Source: Daphnia pulex (lineage: Eukaryota > Arthropoda > Branchiopoda > Diplostraca > Daphniidae). Taken from it: 64,000 nt of DNA. Positions 13,842-26,141 of the stretch are shown here, piece by piece. A program made the position numbers and the translations under genes. Location: assembly GCF_021134715.1 (NCBI RefSeq), contig NC_060017.1, forward strand, positions 5,890,001 through 5,954,000, written 5' to 3'. Position 1 is the first letter of the stretch, and each line of letters starts with the position of its first letter. The notes beneath the pieces are model-generated. The model had not been told where the DNA came from, searched no databases, and was given only the letters and a program-made list of their open reading frames with translations.

Positions 13842-14140
13842 AACTTAATGCCGATTCTTTCTTTCTTTCTGAAATTTGGAATGCCAAAATAGGCGAACAG
13901 GGGAGGGAAGAAAGAGAAGGGCATCCAACTCATCACAGTTGAAATGAAAAGGGAAAAGGGAAATTCTTTTACTAGCGATTCTGATGAGATTTTCGATTTG
14001 GCTCGTTTCGACAGTCGAGTCGGAGCTGGGTCCCACACATTTCGTCTCGAATTGAGGGGCTGTGGGCGGTTTCAACCGGAAATTGATAACGGAACTGAAC
14101 TTCTTTCCTTTCAACTTTCTTTGCCGTCAAATTCCGGGAA

Positions 14141-14156
14141 CCCCCCCCCCCCCCCC
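14141..14156. repeat. Poly(C) tract, 16 bases
   Basis: An uninterrupted run of 16 C, one of seven C/G homopolymers of at least 10 bases between 14.1 and 29.0 kb. Length may be affected by assembly error. Confidence 0.85.
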
Positions 14157-15558
14157 TTGCATAATCCATGTCCATAAAGTTAGTCGGCGGCGCGTACAGT
14201 TTGCAGTCTCACTGCTGCTCTGACTCGATTTGTGATGATGACATGGCTCCTGCAGGGAACGTAACAAGTCTCTCGGCTCCCAATTCTTTGCGACTTCCAT
14301 CTCTTTCGGCCGCATCCACACTGCGCCTGAATGAGATGAATGGGCAGATAAAGGAACAAAGAGGAAACAAAAAAAAAAAAGGGAAAGAAAAAAGACGAGC
14401 AACAAAGAACGGGCGGGGGTCGGTCTCCTCACATCGACTGGACGGTAAACGAAATCTTGCAAAAGTCAGGCTCGTGTATATATACCGTGGGATGGTTGAC
14501 AGACGATTTTTCTATTCGTTTGGAGACATAATCTCACTCGACAACAATAAATAGACCGCTGCCACACATACAAATGCGTAGCCGGGCGCACGTGTCGACA
14601 CTCGGGAAAGACGACTGTCCATCTGTCTGCAATCCTTTTTCTTCTGATAGAATATCGTGGGAGATTGAAGGGACGAAGCTTGGGAAGACGATTGGTTTCA
14701 TGACGTCACTTCCACTGTCCATTGCCTCACTTTCAGAGTCAAACCGTATAATAAGAAAACCTACACGCTTCCATGTCTGCTATCAGATTTCCTATTTTCT
14801 CGCCCACTCCCTTTTTCACGAGAGCCGACAGCGAGAACGAAGAGCAGGTTCTTTTTATCTAGTATTGTATTTGTTATTTGCGGCTCGGTTGTTATTTTGC
14901 GCCTAGCAGCCTACTCTTTGCTCTTGTTGAAGGGTTTCTTGAAGATGATGGTGATAAATGAAGCCGATGGAATCGCGCCCATCCAATACGTTCCATGATT
15001 CAATGTTCTCGTGAATAACGGCGAGGGCGAAAGGAAAGAAAGAAAAAACTAAATAATTGTATTTATCGAGTTATCTCCACCTTTTTTTTCTCGGCTTCTC
15101 TCGCTCTATTTATCTATGGCGCCGTCGGTGCAAACAAGGTGCTGGATGATGGTGGTGGTTGCCTCCCTTTTGGGACTAGTGTTGGCCCCCCTTCATTTCT
15201 GTTATTGCTGAAACAGCACGTCTTCCATAGGGAATGACGCACGCTGTCGTCGACACTCCCACACCACGTCCCGTATCTTCCCGTATCTTTCAAACATCGA
15301 TCTTTCGCCATTGCACTTATTTATCTCGTTTTCCGGCTGGGTTTTGTTTTCATTTCTATGCGATATACCGAATGCTGATTGGCCGAGCTCATTGCAAGAA
15401 AAAAAAAAGGAACTGGGTGAGAATCGAATGAATATTTGATTTCCCGCTGAATCTAGAATTAGAATCCGGATCCTGTCTTGTGCAAAATTTATCGTTGCAG
15501 AGTATTCCGAGCGTCACAGTGGATTGCGATTCGGACGAAATGCTCACCTTTTTTTCTT

Positions 15559-15572
15559 CCCCCCCCCCCCCC
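15559..15572. repeat. Poly(C) tract, 14 bases
   Basis: Uninterrupted run of 14 C, followed shortly by a poly(T) run near 15,644-15,659. No gene context. Confidence 0.85.
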
Positions 15573-18500
15573 AAGTGTCAGACGAAATGAATGAAGTGTG
15601 GGAGTCGGTGGAAGACATTTCGCCTGTTTGTGTATGGCCTCTGTTTTTTTTTTTTTTTTCGATTCGTAGAATGCGGTAGAGCGTGTATTGGAAGCCTCTG
15701 TAATTCCTCGACACACATTCCGCTTCCCATGTACTTGGTATCGCTAGTTCGCGTCGCAAATTGACACGAGTTTGGTTTCTTTGCCATTTCGTGCAACCGG
15801 AAATGTCGCTCCTATACAGCCACTGTTTGCATTTATTTGCTTTTGGCCATGCCATCTTTTCCGTTCGTGGATCAATTCTTTTCGCTCTTGTCTTTTCTTT
15901 CCAGATTGACGGGTTTTATATCTATCAAACTGACTTGATGGACATTTTCGCTTAGTATGCTGCAAGCCCAACAATCTCAGCCGCACGCCGGTCTATTATT
16001 TTTTATTTTGCTTTTTTTTCCTCCTCAATTTCAAGGTTCTTGTTATTCGCGATCGATTGAATCAACAATCGGTCTCGACTTTCCCTTTTCGCCGCCGCTA
16101 TATTTGTCCCTCCCCACCTCTTCGCGGAGAAAACAAAACAAAGAGACAAAAAAAAAATCAATTCAATCCAATCTGGACGGGTTTTTGTGTGTGTGTGCTG
16201 TTGTCGTTTGCTTGGGAACCCGACCGTCGCTGATAAGTTTGCCCAGAGCCGGCGAATAAACCCTCGCCATTCTTGGCCTTATTCAAACATCCTGTTGAGA
16301 TGACTTTGTTCGATCCCTTGTCTTGTTGAATTGATTACACATTCTCTCAAACTGTTTTGGGAAGGGGGGGAAGATTAAAGCCGTTCCGGCATCGGCCTCC
16401 CCCAAAAGTAAGATTCGCGCTATAGTTAAAATGAATTAACTTAAACTATTTTGTGTTTCACTCCCCCCCTCGCTTAACGGATGAAAAATCGACGTTAAAA
16501 GACGTCAGTTCCAGCGGCCCAGCCCCCCACCCCCGTAATTTGCGCTTTTATATACTTAGCACTTGGCTATTAACATTTTCATCAAATGATAAATCACCGC
16601 TTGCTTATACTCGGGGTGAAACTGCACACCATCCAATGATATCGCCTCCGAGCAAAGGTCGAACGGAAGCCAAAATCAATGGATAGTTTCTGTAATAGAA
16701 GAAGAAGCCGCCGCCGCCTTTCGGAATCTAATATAGAGCAATACAGATGCTTGTTTGCCTGTTTGGGAAGGAAACGCGCAGTCTGCGGGTGATGGTGCAC
16801 GACCGTTAGAGACCCCGTCAGTTGCGATGAAGGCGGTCCGGATGAGTGCCAAAAGCGAACGCACACGGCCGCGAGTAGACATGCGTGCTGCTGCTGGTCC
16901 CCCAGTCGAAAAGGACATCCCTGCATCAAGTCGCACAGGGGTCCAGTATGTTGACGTCTGTGGCGAATGCAAGTTTCAGGTTGCACGGTTCCGCATCCCT
17001 CCTCAACTAGGATACGAATGATTACTTCTTTCTCGCCCTTGCTGGAAGAAAGTCGATTCCGGTTTGCGCGGTTGTCGTGTTTTTAAAAAATCCGCAGCAG
17101 ATTTTTGTTTTTCTTCCCCTGTCGATTATATAACTCATTCAAACAATTGGCGGGCTTTTCTTTCTTTTTGTTTCCTGATGAATCAACAGTTTGAAAGCGT
17201 GCATTAGTGTGTAATAGAATCCTGTCGTCGCCAAAACAACCGTCGGGTGTTCTTCGCGGAAATTCAACAGACACAAAGGACGTCATGATTTGAACAAAAC
17301 ACACTGACCGCCGGTGACCATTTAGGTAATTGAAAAACGAATGAAAGGTTTTTATTTCTCTCCGGAAACGATTTGAATATTGATTGCGCGTGATCGTATG
17401 GGCCACATTTTGATTTTTTAAATTTGAAAATGGAAAAATGTCCAAGTTTTCAACATATGGCAACAAAAGACTAGTGAGCAAAAATTTAATGATGGCTTTT
17501 CCGCTTGCGCCATTCAGCAGAGAGGACACCAATTATTTTTCTTTTGCCTCTTTCCTTTTTTTTTCAAAAAAAATATTTATATGTTCAGCACACGTGCATC
17601 ATAAATTATGGATTGCGTTTCCCATGGCTGTTGATCCTGGTGACACTATTATTTGTCAGTGACATCCTCTCAGAGATTGGACTATACGTAGGCCCAGACT
17701 AGCTGGACTTAGTATTATCCAGACGGTCAAACCTGCGGCCAAATCCTACGCCTTGGCCGTATGTCAGCGAAACTAGACTTTATTTCCATTTTCTTTTGAA
17801 CTCCCTTTTTCCTCTCGCCAATCCCCAGCAGACATTGTTGTTTTCCTCCTGTACAATATATATATCTAAGGGCTTAAGGATCCAGATTTAGAAGTACGGG
17901 GAGGAGAGATGACTCTTGGCGCACTCGCAAGTTGACGTTAAGATCAACGTCTCATCTTTCGCTTGATTGACCAGTGACGAAAGAGTCTTGACTGATAAAA
18001 AAGCTTTTCAAGTAGTCTCATTCAAGGATGCTGTCTTTGCTTTACGGTTGATTGTATGATTCGAACATCACGTTTTTTTTTTTTTTCGGGGAGCTGTTAA
18101 GTGCTGTCTGTCGCTAGCCTGCAATGCAGGTTCCAATCGGCTTGGAGTGTGTGATGATTGCCACACGTAACGGGTTTCGGGGCTCCGGCGATTTCCAGGA
18201 GATTGCTGTTCTGACTTTATTCTTTTTTTTTGTGTGTGTCTGTGTACACCACCAACCCCCCACACTATTTTTTATTTGATGTGCTTCACCAAGCGTCGAG
18301 GTCTTTGATTGAAATTTTACGACTCGATGGCCATCGCCGTGGGCATTGATTCAGTCATTTCCATATTTTCCAAGCATTCGGCCGAATCGTTTTCTTCTCG
18401 CAAGTCTCTCGCATTGCAATGCAGGCCATCGCCAGCCTCTGAGATTGTCGAGTGGCAAGTGTGTACTAGTAGCCGCTCTTATACAGCTGTCACCTCGACG

Positions 18501-19086
18501 TATAACGAAGTTTATTACGCAGTGCCAGCAAGACAGCACAGTAGATAATAGCAGCTGCTTCTGCTGGGACTGGGGATAGTAGACGGCGACCTGGAGGCAC
18601 TCGTCCCGGTTGTTCGCATCACCAATTAGTGAATGATTCCCCGTCTACAAAATGGTATAGCCTCACAAAAGTATTCTTTTCTTTTCTTTTTGCTGGCTCT
18701 TAGAGAAAGGAAAAAGGCGCAGGCTATTCTGTGTGTTGTGCTGTACCACATCCAGGTTGTTGGCTTATCCAATGCCTAGCGGACCCATAACTGGCGCTCG
18801 CATCCGCACAATCTCTTTTTCGCCAAAGTCGCTTTCAGCCGGGGCGGTCTCTCCCGGCAACTAACAATTGACGGATCAATATTTTAGATGCAATAGGAAT
18901 AGTCGAGAGAGAGAGAGAGAGAGAGTCTATATAGATGTGTGTGTGTGTATGTACGCTCAATACACAACAAGGCAAGTCAATGTGCGTGTAGATTGTCTCT
19001 ACACCTCGCAACAGACAGAGCCACGTCCGGTGTCACCGTGGCAACCATTGTGTGTGTGTGTCCAGCAGCGATGACTTTTGAGATAC

Positions 19087-19111
19087 CACACACACACACA
19101 CACACACACAC
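19087..19111. repeat. (CA)n microsatellite
   Basis: About 12 tandem CA units, close to (GA)n and (GT)n repeats at 18.9 kb; a clustered dinucleotide repeat zone. Confidence 0.9.
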
Positions 19112-21328
19112 GCTTTTGCTCAACAGCATAACTAATCATAAATATATATATATCTGAAGGAAAATCTAGCTAGCCTTTTGTTTGACTTTTGACAATTTTC
19201 TGAAAATAACAGCTGGTTCAAGCAGTTCACCGTGCGAGTCGCATTCTATTTATTCCGTCTCTTCGGTCTATTTTATCCCGTACATTGTCCCGCCGTTTTC
19301 GTGGCAGCTACTCTGTTCGTCGAATGAAACGTGGGATGGAGAGATAGGCAAAAAGGGCAACGGCGCGTTAAAATCCGACTTGAAAAGACATTATTCTGCC
19401 TCAGTACCTTGGAGGCCTACTAGCTACTACCCACGGAGTCTCTTGATATAGTAGTACGAAATGGTGCCCATGTTACTTTTCAGATGAAATTATTATTATA
19501 ATTTTGTTTTTCTCTTCCTACTCTCATATTTCATTTCCCCCCTGTTCCTTAACATTTTCAGCTCGAGGCGAGCTTAGGAGTACCAAGAAAAGAAATATGA
19601 TGTGTACTGCGTACGTAGTACAATCAGGGGGGAGGAGGATGAAGTCGTTTGTGCTGTGTCCTCTTAGGGGGTGCTCCATCGTCGGGTTAACCTTCAGCAA
19701 TAGTCGGCAAGAGGTCTGATTTGGAACTTTTTTTTTACGGTAACATATTTGCATATTCACGTATGATGTATGGTCCCACCGTCTTTCATCGTTTCCTCTT
19801 TTTTCCGGTCGTTCGTCTTGAATCGTTTCATCTCATCACTCGGGGAATTGACTGCCGAAAGATTTTGATAGATAGAGCTATATAGAAGAACAGCTACATC
19901 AGCCAATAACGGCGCCGTACCGTACGCATCCTATAGGTATCGATCTGCAACATATGAGCCCTCCTTTAGTTTACAGTTGACTATCAAAAAGAAAAAAAAA
20001 ATACTACACAATGCTGTAAACATGACTACCACGTAATATGAAGGAAATATGGGGAGTCATTGTGTATGCGACAGTTCTGAAAGTCTACAGCTACCAAGTC
20101 ACTTTCCTTTATATCGTAGCGTATGTCGACGCCAATCTAGAAGCCTCAGAGCGCTCGCTACTAGTTTTCTGACATATTTTTTTTTTTCATTATTTACATT
20201 ATTATTATTTCTTTACTGCGCTTATAACTTATGGAACACTTTTGAAGAAGCGTATGCCGTAGGCTACCGCGCAAGACATTTCCCCTCCAATATTCCAACT
20301 TTTCTAGAGTGCATTTCTCTCTTTTTTGCTGACAATTGTCTTCTTTTGAAAGTGCCAGAAATGGGTCCGTTATTTCGGGTTTTGTTTTTGATTTCTCATC
20401 TCCCGCCTGACTTGTTCCGCCTGGGAAACTCTCACTACATACGCAGTCGACATCGTTTAATTGATTTCTCTCGTCCGTTTCTCGCGGCGTCTAACAGATA
20501 AACCTCGTTTGGTCGCTATATCGTTGAAGCATCAACCGAATTTGGCGCACTTGTTTCTTTTTGGGTCGGATGTCGAGTGGGAGCTGTCGAGGTTTGCCGG
20601 CACTCGTCTCCACAGTACAACACGGGGAACTTTTCCTGTCTCAAGTGGATGAGATGACTCCAACTTCCTATTAATCTCTCAATAGCCCTAGCCCCCATCC
20701 TCCGACCGTGATGGCCGAAGAAGTGCTAACACTCAAGAAAAAGCAGTTGACGGTTCATTTGAGACACGCGTTGCTCCCGATCACGATCGAAAAAAAAAAA
20801 ATCGCCGCCTTTTCGACTCGACTCTCCTATATCCGGCGTGTAGTATTTATCGACCGGTTTGCGTATATCCCATGGCTTGTTCACTCTCTATTCATCCCCC
20901 CCACCCCACCACCACCTCGTTGTTGATGACATGCGCCAGATGGGAGAGAAAAGGGAGGGAATGGGGGGGGGGATTCGCAGTCCTTCCGAGTTCCGACTCT
21001 CTGCGATGTTGCGTAAACAAACTGCTTTTGCTACCTAAAAGCAACAAAACTACTAAGGCGAAACTGGTTGATCCCCCGGCAGCAGCAGCAGCTCAATAAA
21101 AGCCCCAATACGGATATCTGTTGAATAGACGTCCACACAGTGGTGTTGGCTATGGAGTAGTAGAGCAACAGTATCCTCCCTTGCTTGCCTTGCCTTGCCT
21201 TGTTTGACTAAATAGGCTCCATGTACATTTTCCACCCGAACTTTGATGATCCGTACGCCACCGCCCAGTGGATCGCACTGGTCCACATCGATCACGTTTA
21301 TCCACCCACGTCCAATTTCGTACCCTTG

Positions 21329-21330
<2 letters not shown>

Positions 21331-21375
<45 letters not shown>
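21331..21375. repeat. (TC)n(TG)n compound microsatellite
   Basis: About 17 TC units run directly into about six TG units. They create repetitive Ser-Leu or Arg-Glu runs in overlapping open frames, which are artefacts. Confidence 0.9.
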
Positions 21376-23760
21376 CTGTACCGTAAGTTTGTCTAGCTTC
21401 TCCTGTCGCCCCCTCAAAACTCCTCCTCGTCTTTGTTGACTGGGCGTCCATGTTGGCATACAGAAATTGTATCTGCATATTTATGGAAACAGTTTACAAT
21501 ACATATTGCGTATATTCAGTATACATACAGAGGGCGTGGTTTGCAGACTATGGCCAAGATATTGCATAAGAGATGTGACTGTGTGCATATAGTTACGGCT
21601 AGTGTCTGTTTTCTCTCTCGCCTACCTTATTTGACTCCGGATGCTCGACGGCGCGGAGGGTGTCGATCGACCAGCCAAAGGAGGCGGAGGAGAATAGAGA
21701 AAGCGACTCTTGTGATGTCGGTCTGGTGTTTTGTGTAGACGGCCGCAGTGTGTGTGCAATTCAGGAACAAATAAAACAAAAAACAAAAAGCAACTATAGT
21801 AGCTGCCATTTTCAAAGAAAAGAAAACAGCGGCACCGAATTTTGATACGTGTGTGTGGGGCTGAATCAGGTCGATTGTGTTTCTTTTTACTTTTTACACA
21901 TCGTCGATCAGGGCAGTAACTCATGTGTTAGATAAAAAAAAAAAGATATGAAAAGTTTTCTTTTTTTTTCATTCCTCATTTCGGCAGTTCGTTGGTCTGA
22001 AAATGTTTTATCTTGCGTCAGAGAAAGAGAAAAAGAAAGTGATGAATGTTTTTTGGCGAGTGGACGGATGGGATGACTTCTCGGAGCGATTCCCATAGAT
22101 GAATGATAATGAGGATATTTAAGTTTCACTGGCGAATGACGAAGTACCATTTCAGACACAGAAAAGGCGACCTGATACAATAGGAAATTGAGCCCTCCTC
22201 TTTCGCCTCCCTGATGACGTACCTCAACTAAATGACAAAAGAAGAGAAAAGACGAAAGTAGATGGGAGAGAGAGACAGGTTCTTGGGAGACGTCCTTACA
22301 CTATATGTGTATGTGTATGCATAGTAAACGAGAGAATTCATCACGAGAAACTTGGGCCCCAGTCTCATTAGTTGATGGATGATGGAAAATGGCGGAGGCA
22401 ATAGCGCTTTATGTATAAGGCAGCGGGGAGCATTAATATATAGAACATTCGCCATCGAGTAACAGCAGGAAGCAAGGTTTAGACTGTACGGTGTATCACC
22501 AATCAATCTCCTACTCCTTTCTGTTGCCAGACTCACCAGACTGGCTGTTGTTGCCATTGCCAGCAGTCGACGGCGAACGTGACTTTGGCTCCGAAACTGT
22601 GAGCCGTTCGGCTTCAATATCACATAGCCAGCCGACGTCCATTGCTTCTGTGTTGATTCCAATGTATAGAAGAGCTTCGGCGATAAGCTATTTTGTCAAG
22701 AAAGAGAGAGAGAGAGAGATATTTAATTGTGTGGGGCAAAGGCAAAAGCGGAACAAGATGTCTTAGAAGAAATATATACGGACGGCATTGAGGGTAGCAC
22801 AAGTGGCACGTTCAATACTACTCTCTTTTTTTAAAAAAAGAAAAAGGAACGGGGTCTTTTCGTGACGGCCACTACACAATTCAGAGTCCGTATATCAATA
22901 TTCTCGCATGCCAACAACCAATAAAATAAAGTACGAGTCCGGTATAATAGGTCAGTGGTCTTGGACGCGGATCTTTTGCTCTGCCCCGCTCTGCCCCCAA
23001 ATGCCCGTTCTATTGTTGGTCTTCTCGAGAATACGACCCCACATCGCGCTCATCATGAGTGCGTGCAGTGTGTGGGCTGCCACGTCTATAAGTATACAAG
23101 TTATTTTAATAAGGAAATGGCGGGGCAGAGGCCCTTGGAGATGGCGGAATTCATTCAATTGATGATGGTTAATCTCCATCGTTGAAAATAAGAAAAGGAC
23201 GCTCTCCTTTTTAGATGGAACATTTGGGCGGTTGGGAAAACAAGATCGAGGGAGTCCCTAGATACCGTAATGTCCGTACATGTATTATAAACCTAGTATA
23301 ATTAATTCCCTTGTTGGCCAAGTTTCCGGCTTTGTGACGACCGCTGCAATTAGACTGTGTTGCTGCTGTTGCGATTTCTCCGGGTGTTTTGTTTTGTTTT
23401 TCTGTGGACTAATAGCATCTAGCCTCCACAGCAGTATCATGGAGTCGATTTTTAATGGACGAGAGAGCTCCATTCGAGTTGATTACAATCAGTGAGTGTT
23501 TTTAAGTTGTAAATGTCTCGGTTGAGTGTATGCGTCAAGCCGAATCTGATTTTGCGTTTGTCACGTTTCTAATATCGCCCATCAATCCTGGGATTCGTTT
23601 TGAAAAGTTCTTTTATCTTGGATGTTTTCCCGTAGATTGTTTAGTCTTTGTTGTGAATATGAGACCATAGACGAAGGATCGGGTACCTGGAAAATGGGAG
23701 CGATCCATTGCCCGTCTCTTTGCCTTATCTCCCGCCGTCCCGCCTCAAGAGTTTTGGCTC

Positions 23761-23818
23761 AAGGATGTTGGATCTCGTGACTAGAAAGCGACGGGAATCT
23801 CTGGGAGAGGAGCCTAAA
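23761..23818. repeat. Last visible island of duplicated block B
   Basis: The first 16 bases match 6,975-6,990 exactly, and a second island just downstream matches 7,011-7,035 with a few changes. It is the only B island beyond 18.4 kb that I could place. Confidence 0.55.
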
Positions 23819-23829
23819 TAGAGATGATG

Positions 23830-26000
23830 AAAGAAAAGGAGAGGATGTTAATCAAAGTAGCTGGGCGCTCTCTCCAGTTTTCCGTCTTCATCAAGTTCTC
23901 CATTTGTCTCATTAGAGGCTCATCAGGATCTTGTCATAATGTCATATTATCGTTGATGACCAAAGGAGCGACAATTCAATTTCGACGTCGCAACTCCTTG
24001 AAAATATCAAATCACGTCATTTGACTCGCTTTGTGCAACATTTTCTTGGTGCGTACACTTTCTCAACCGCTGGAGAAAATCGACGAAAATGTACCGAAGG
24101 GTTGCCCCCAAAATCATGTGATCCTGTTTCCTTTCAAGTTCCGCGGCTTGACAACGTGAAACCTCGTTTCACTTTCTATTTTCGTTGGTAGAAACCGACT
24201 CTACGGCAGTCCATGTGACGAGAGTATGTCGTCGTCTTTTGTGCCCCCAATGGATTCCTTTCTTTGCCTCCCCCCATCCACTTTTGTGTGTAGTGTCTCT
24301 CTATCGACCGCTCCTTGCGCCGTCCCGAGATGGTGTTAGTTGATGGCGATCGTTGTCGTCTTGGTCTTTCCAAACAAAACTCTCAAGTAGTCGCCGCAGG
24401 CACGCATTCTCCAGCTGCTTGAGAGAAAGCCTATCCTCTCATTTGCCCGTGTTATGTGCGGTTGATGGGTTCGCGCGTGCCGGATGAATGTCTGGCCCCG
24501 TCTAGCCGAGCCCCATAACCAACCATTTCCTTCCGTGGAATCCCAGTCACTTCAACGACCCCTCACCCCCCATTCCGAACTCACCACCAACCCAAAAAGG
24601 AATGGATGAGGCTTTTTGTTTTTAAGGAAGTATCATGTGTTGAATGTACAAGCTCGACACGACCGCACTGCAAAACTATATAATCATCGATCCGCACTGC
24701 TGTTTCTAGTCAGATGATGTGCGGGTAGAGAGAGAGAGTGAGTGAGAGAATGGGTCGATGGTTCCACAAGGAAAACTTTCGATACAAGTCTGAAGGTGAA
24801 TATAAAGGCAATGTTGAATAAGGATTTTCTTTTTTTCTTTTTGAGGGGAGGATTTTCGCCTTTGTACTCTTCTTCTTTATCTTTTTTTCTTTGGCTCTCA
24901 TTTTAAACAATGCCGTGTGCTGTGTGGGAGACGAGCTCCAACTGCCTTTTTTTTTTCTTTTTCTTTACATTCTTTCACTCACGAACGAGTTGCCGGAGAA
25001 TAAAAGGGGGGAGATGAGGAGGGGCTCCCGAACAAGAGCCATGAACATTTCACATAGAGAAAAGGAGAGTACAGCTCCTTCCTGCTTATTTCTCCATTTC
25101 CTTTTGACTCGTTTTCTTTTATTCTTCCCTTTACTTACGTTCCCTGCAGGACTTGTTATGACGATTCTCAGCTTCTTCTACTTTTTTTTTCTCTTTCACG
25201 GTGTGTCCCCCCCCCCTTTTTAAAGGTTCCTGCTCCCGTAACGACATCGTTGGAACAACTCGTGTAGGCTTCAGAATGACTTGAGGCCGACACACACTCC
25301 CTGATGCGCAACAGGTCTTCATTTTGGTCATCCTTCCATTTGATTTTCTTTTGAAATTCGCCTTTCTGGTCGCCCCCCCCCCATCAAATGATTTCCGACG
25401 CTGAGTTTACGTCACTGTCGGAATTGAATTCGATGTTGACTGATCCGATTTTTCACGGGGCGCTACCCATCACATTTGGTTGGAGCAGCCCTCCCGTTAC
25501 CGTTATTGACAGGGGGCGCCGGCGTCTTAATTGATACTCGTCCCAGCATCCGTAGATTTTTCCGGTTTGATACACTTGAGTCAGGGGCGCTCTTAATTAG
25601 AAGGGCGAATGTCAATAACAAGTAGTCCCCGTCCCCGTGTATATTTCCCCGTACCCATCATTCGCTGGATACCTACCTAACCCCCCACGCAAAATCCTTT
25701 TCTGACTCCACCTGGAAACGACGGTTGCATAAGCAAGCCGGAAGCCAGTGAGCAAACGGTTTCCATGGTTGAGGAAGCGATGTCAGAAATTAACATCACG
25801 AAAAAGTCATCAAGACGAAATGAAGATGAGATGGAACTTCTTTTTTTTCCAACTTTTAGATTGAAAAGTCACAAAAGTAGTCTTGTGAGGGCGTCAGGGG
25901 GCGGGGCTTAGCTCTATCGATTTTGATTTTGATGTCTCCCATCATTTTATTTTATTTTTTTTTTTGGCCACAATTTAATTTTCTTTTCTTTTCTTGTGTC
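23830..26000. other. Gene-free stretch upstream of the MATH-domain gene
   Basis: No coding exon is recognised. It holds C10 runs at 25,207-25,216 and 25,373-25,382 and several pyrimidine-rich tracts. It precedes a likely splice acceptor at about 26,003-26,004, so it may be the first intron or promoter region of the following gene. Confidence 0.5.
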
Positions 26001-26004
26001 TAGG

Positions 26005-26141
26005 GAGAAAAGAGTGACAGAAGGAGATTGATTGAATCGCAGACATTACCGGAATAAGTAGCTCATTAGTAGTGCTGCTGCCACTGCCTTCTGCTGCCGC
26101 CGCCGCCACCGTCGCCGCTCTAAGGGCCGTGTAGAAAATCA
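26005..26141 (+). promoter_or_regulatory. Probable 5'UTR exon segment of the MATH-domain gene
   Basis: A pyrimidine tract ending in TAG at about 26,002-26,004 looks like a 3' splice site and leads into a leader with GCC/GCT repeats near 26,085-26,120. An in-frame TAA lies 24-22 bases before the ATG at 26,142, so translation cannot start further upstream in this exon. This supports the chosen start and implies one or more untranslated exons farther upstream. Confidence 0.5.

Larger units (their letters stand above)
12905..18350. repeat. Copy B of the duplicated non-coding block (main part)
   Basis: This is the partner of copy A at 1.75-6.1 kb, with islands in the same order; the strongest are 16,044-16,070, 16,828-16,846 and 18,043-18,075. 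It is interrupted by a hAT-type MITE at 13,334-13,841, which helps explain the wider spacing in this copy. Two long poly(C) runs (14,141-14,156 and 15,559-15,572) occur here and not at the matching places in copy A. No coding frame is shared by the two copies. Confidence 0.6.
18351..23740. other. Gene-free, microsatellite-rich stretch
   Basis: No gene is recognised. The stretch lies between two islands of duplicated block B whose partners in block A are only about 0.9 kb apart, so it could be extra DNA in B or a loss in A. It carries (GA)n at 18,905-18,925, (GT)n near 18,936-18,948, (CA)n at 19,087-19,111, (TC)n at 21,331-21,364 followed by (TG)n, a G10 run at 20,963-20,972, and short (GA)n near 22,700. 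Open frames are short and featureless. Confidence 0.55.

Noticed and set aside
14168-14554. 128-codon open frame, plus strand
   Set aside because: Lys-rich run comes from a poly(A) tract; the frame is not kept in the partner copy at 2.6-3.0 kb.
16594-16986. 130-codon minus-strand frame overlapping a conserved island
   Set aside because: The island is shared with 4.8 kb, but the aligned frames differ by indels, so conservation is not at protein level.
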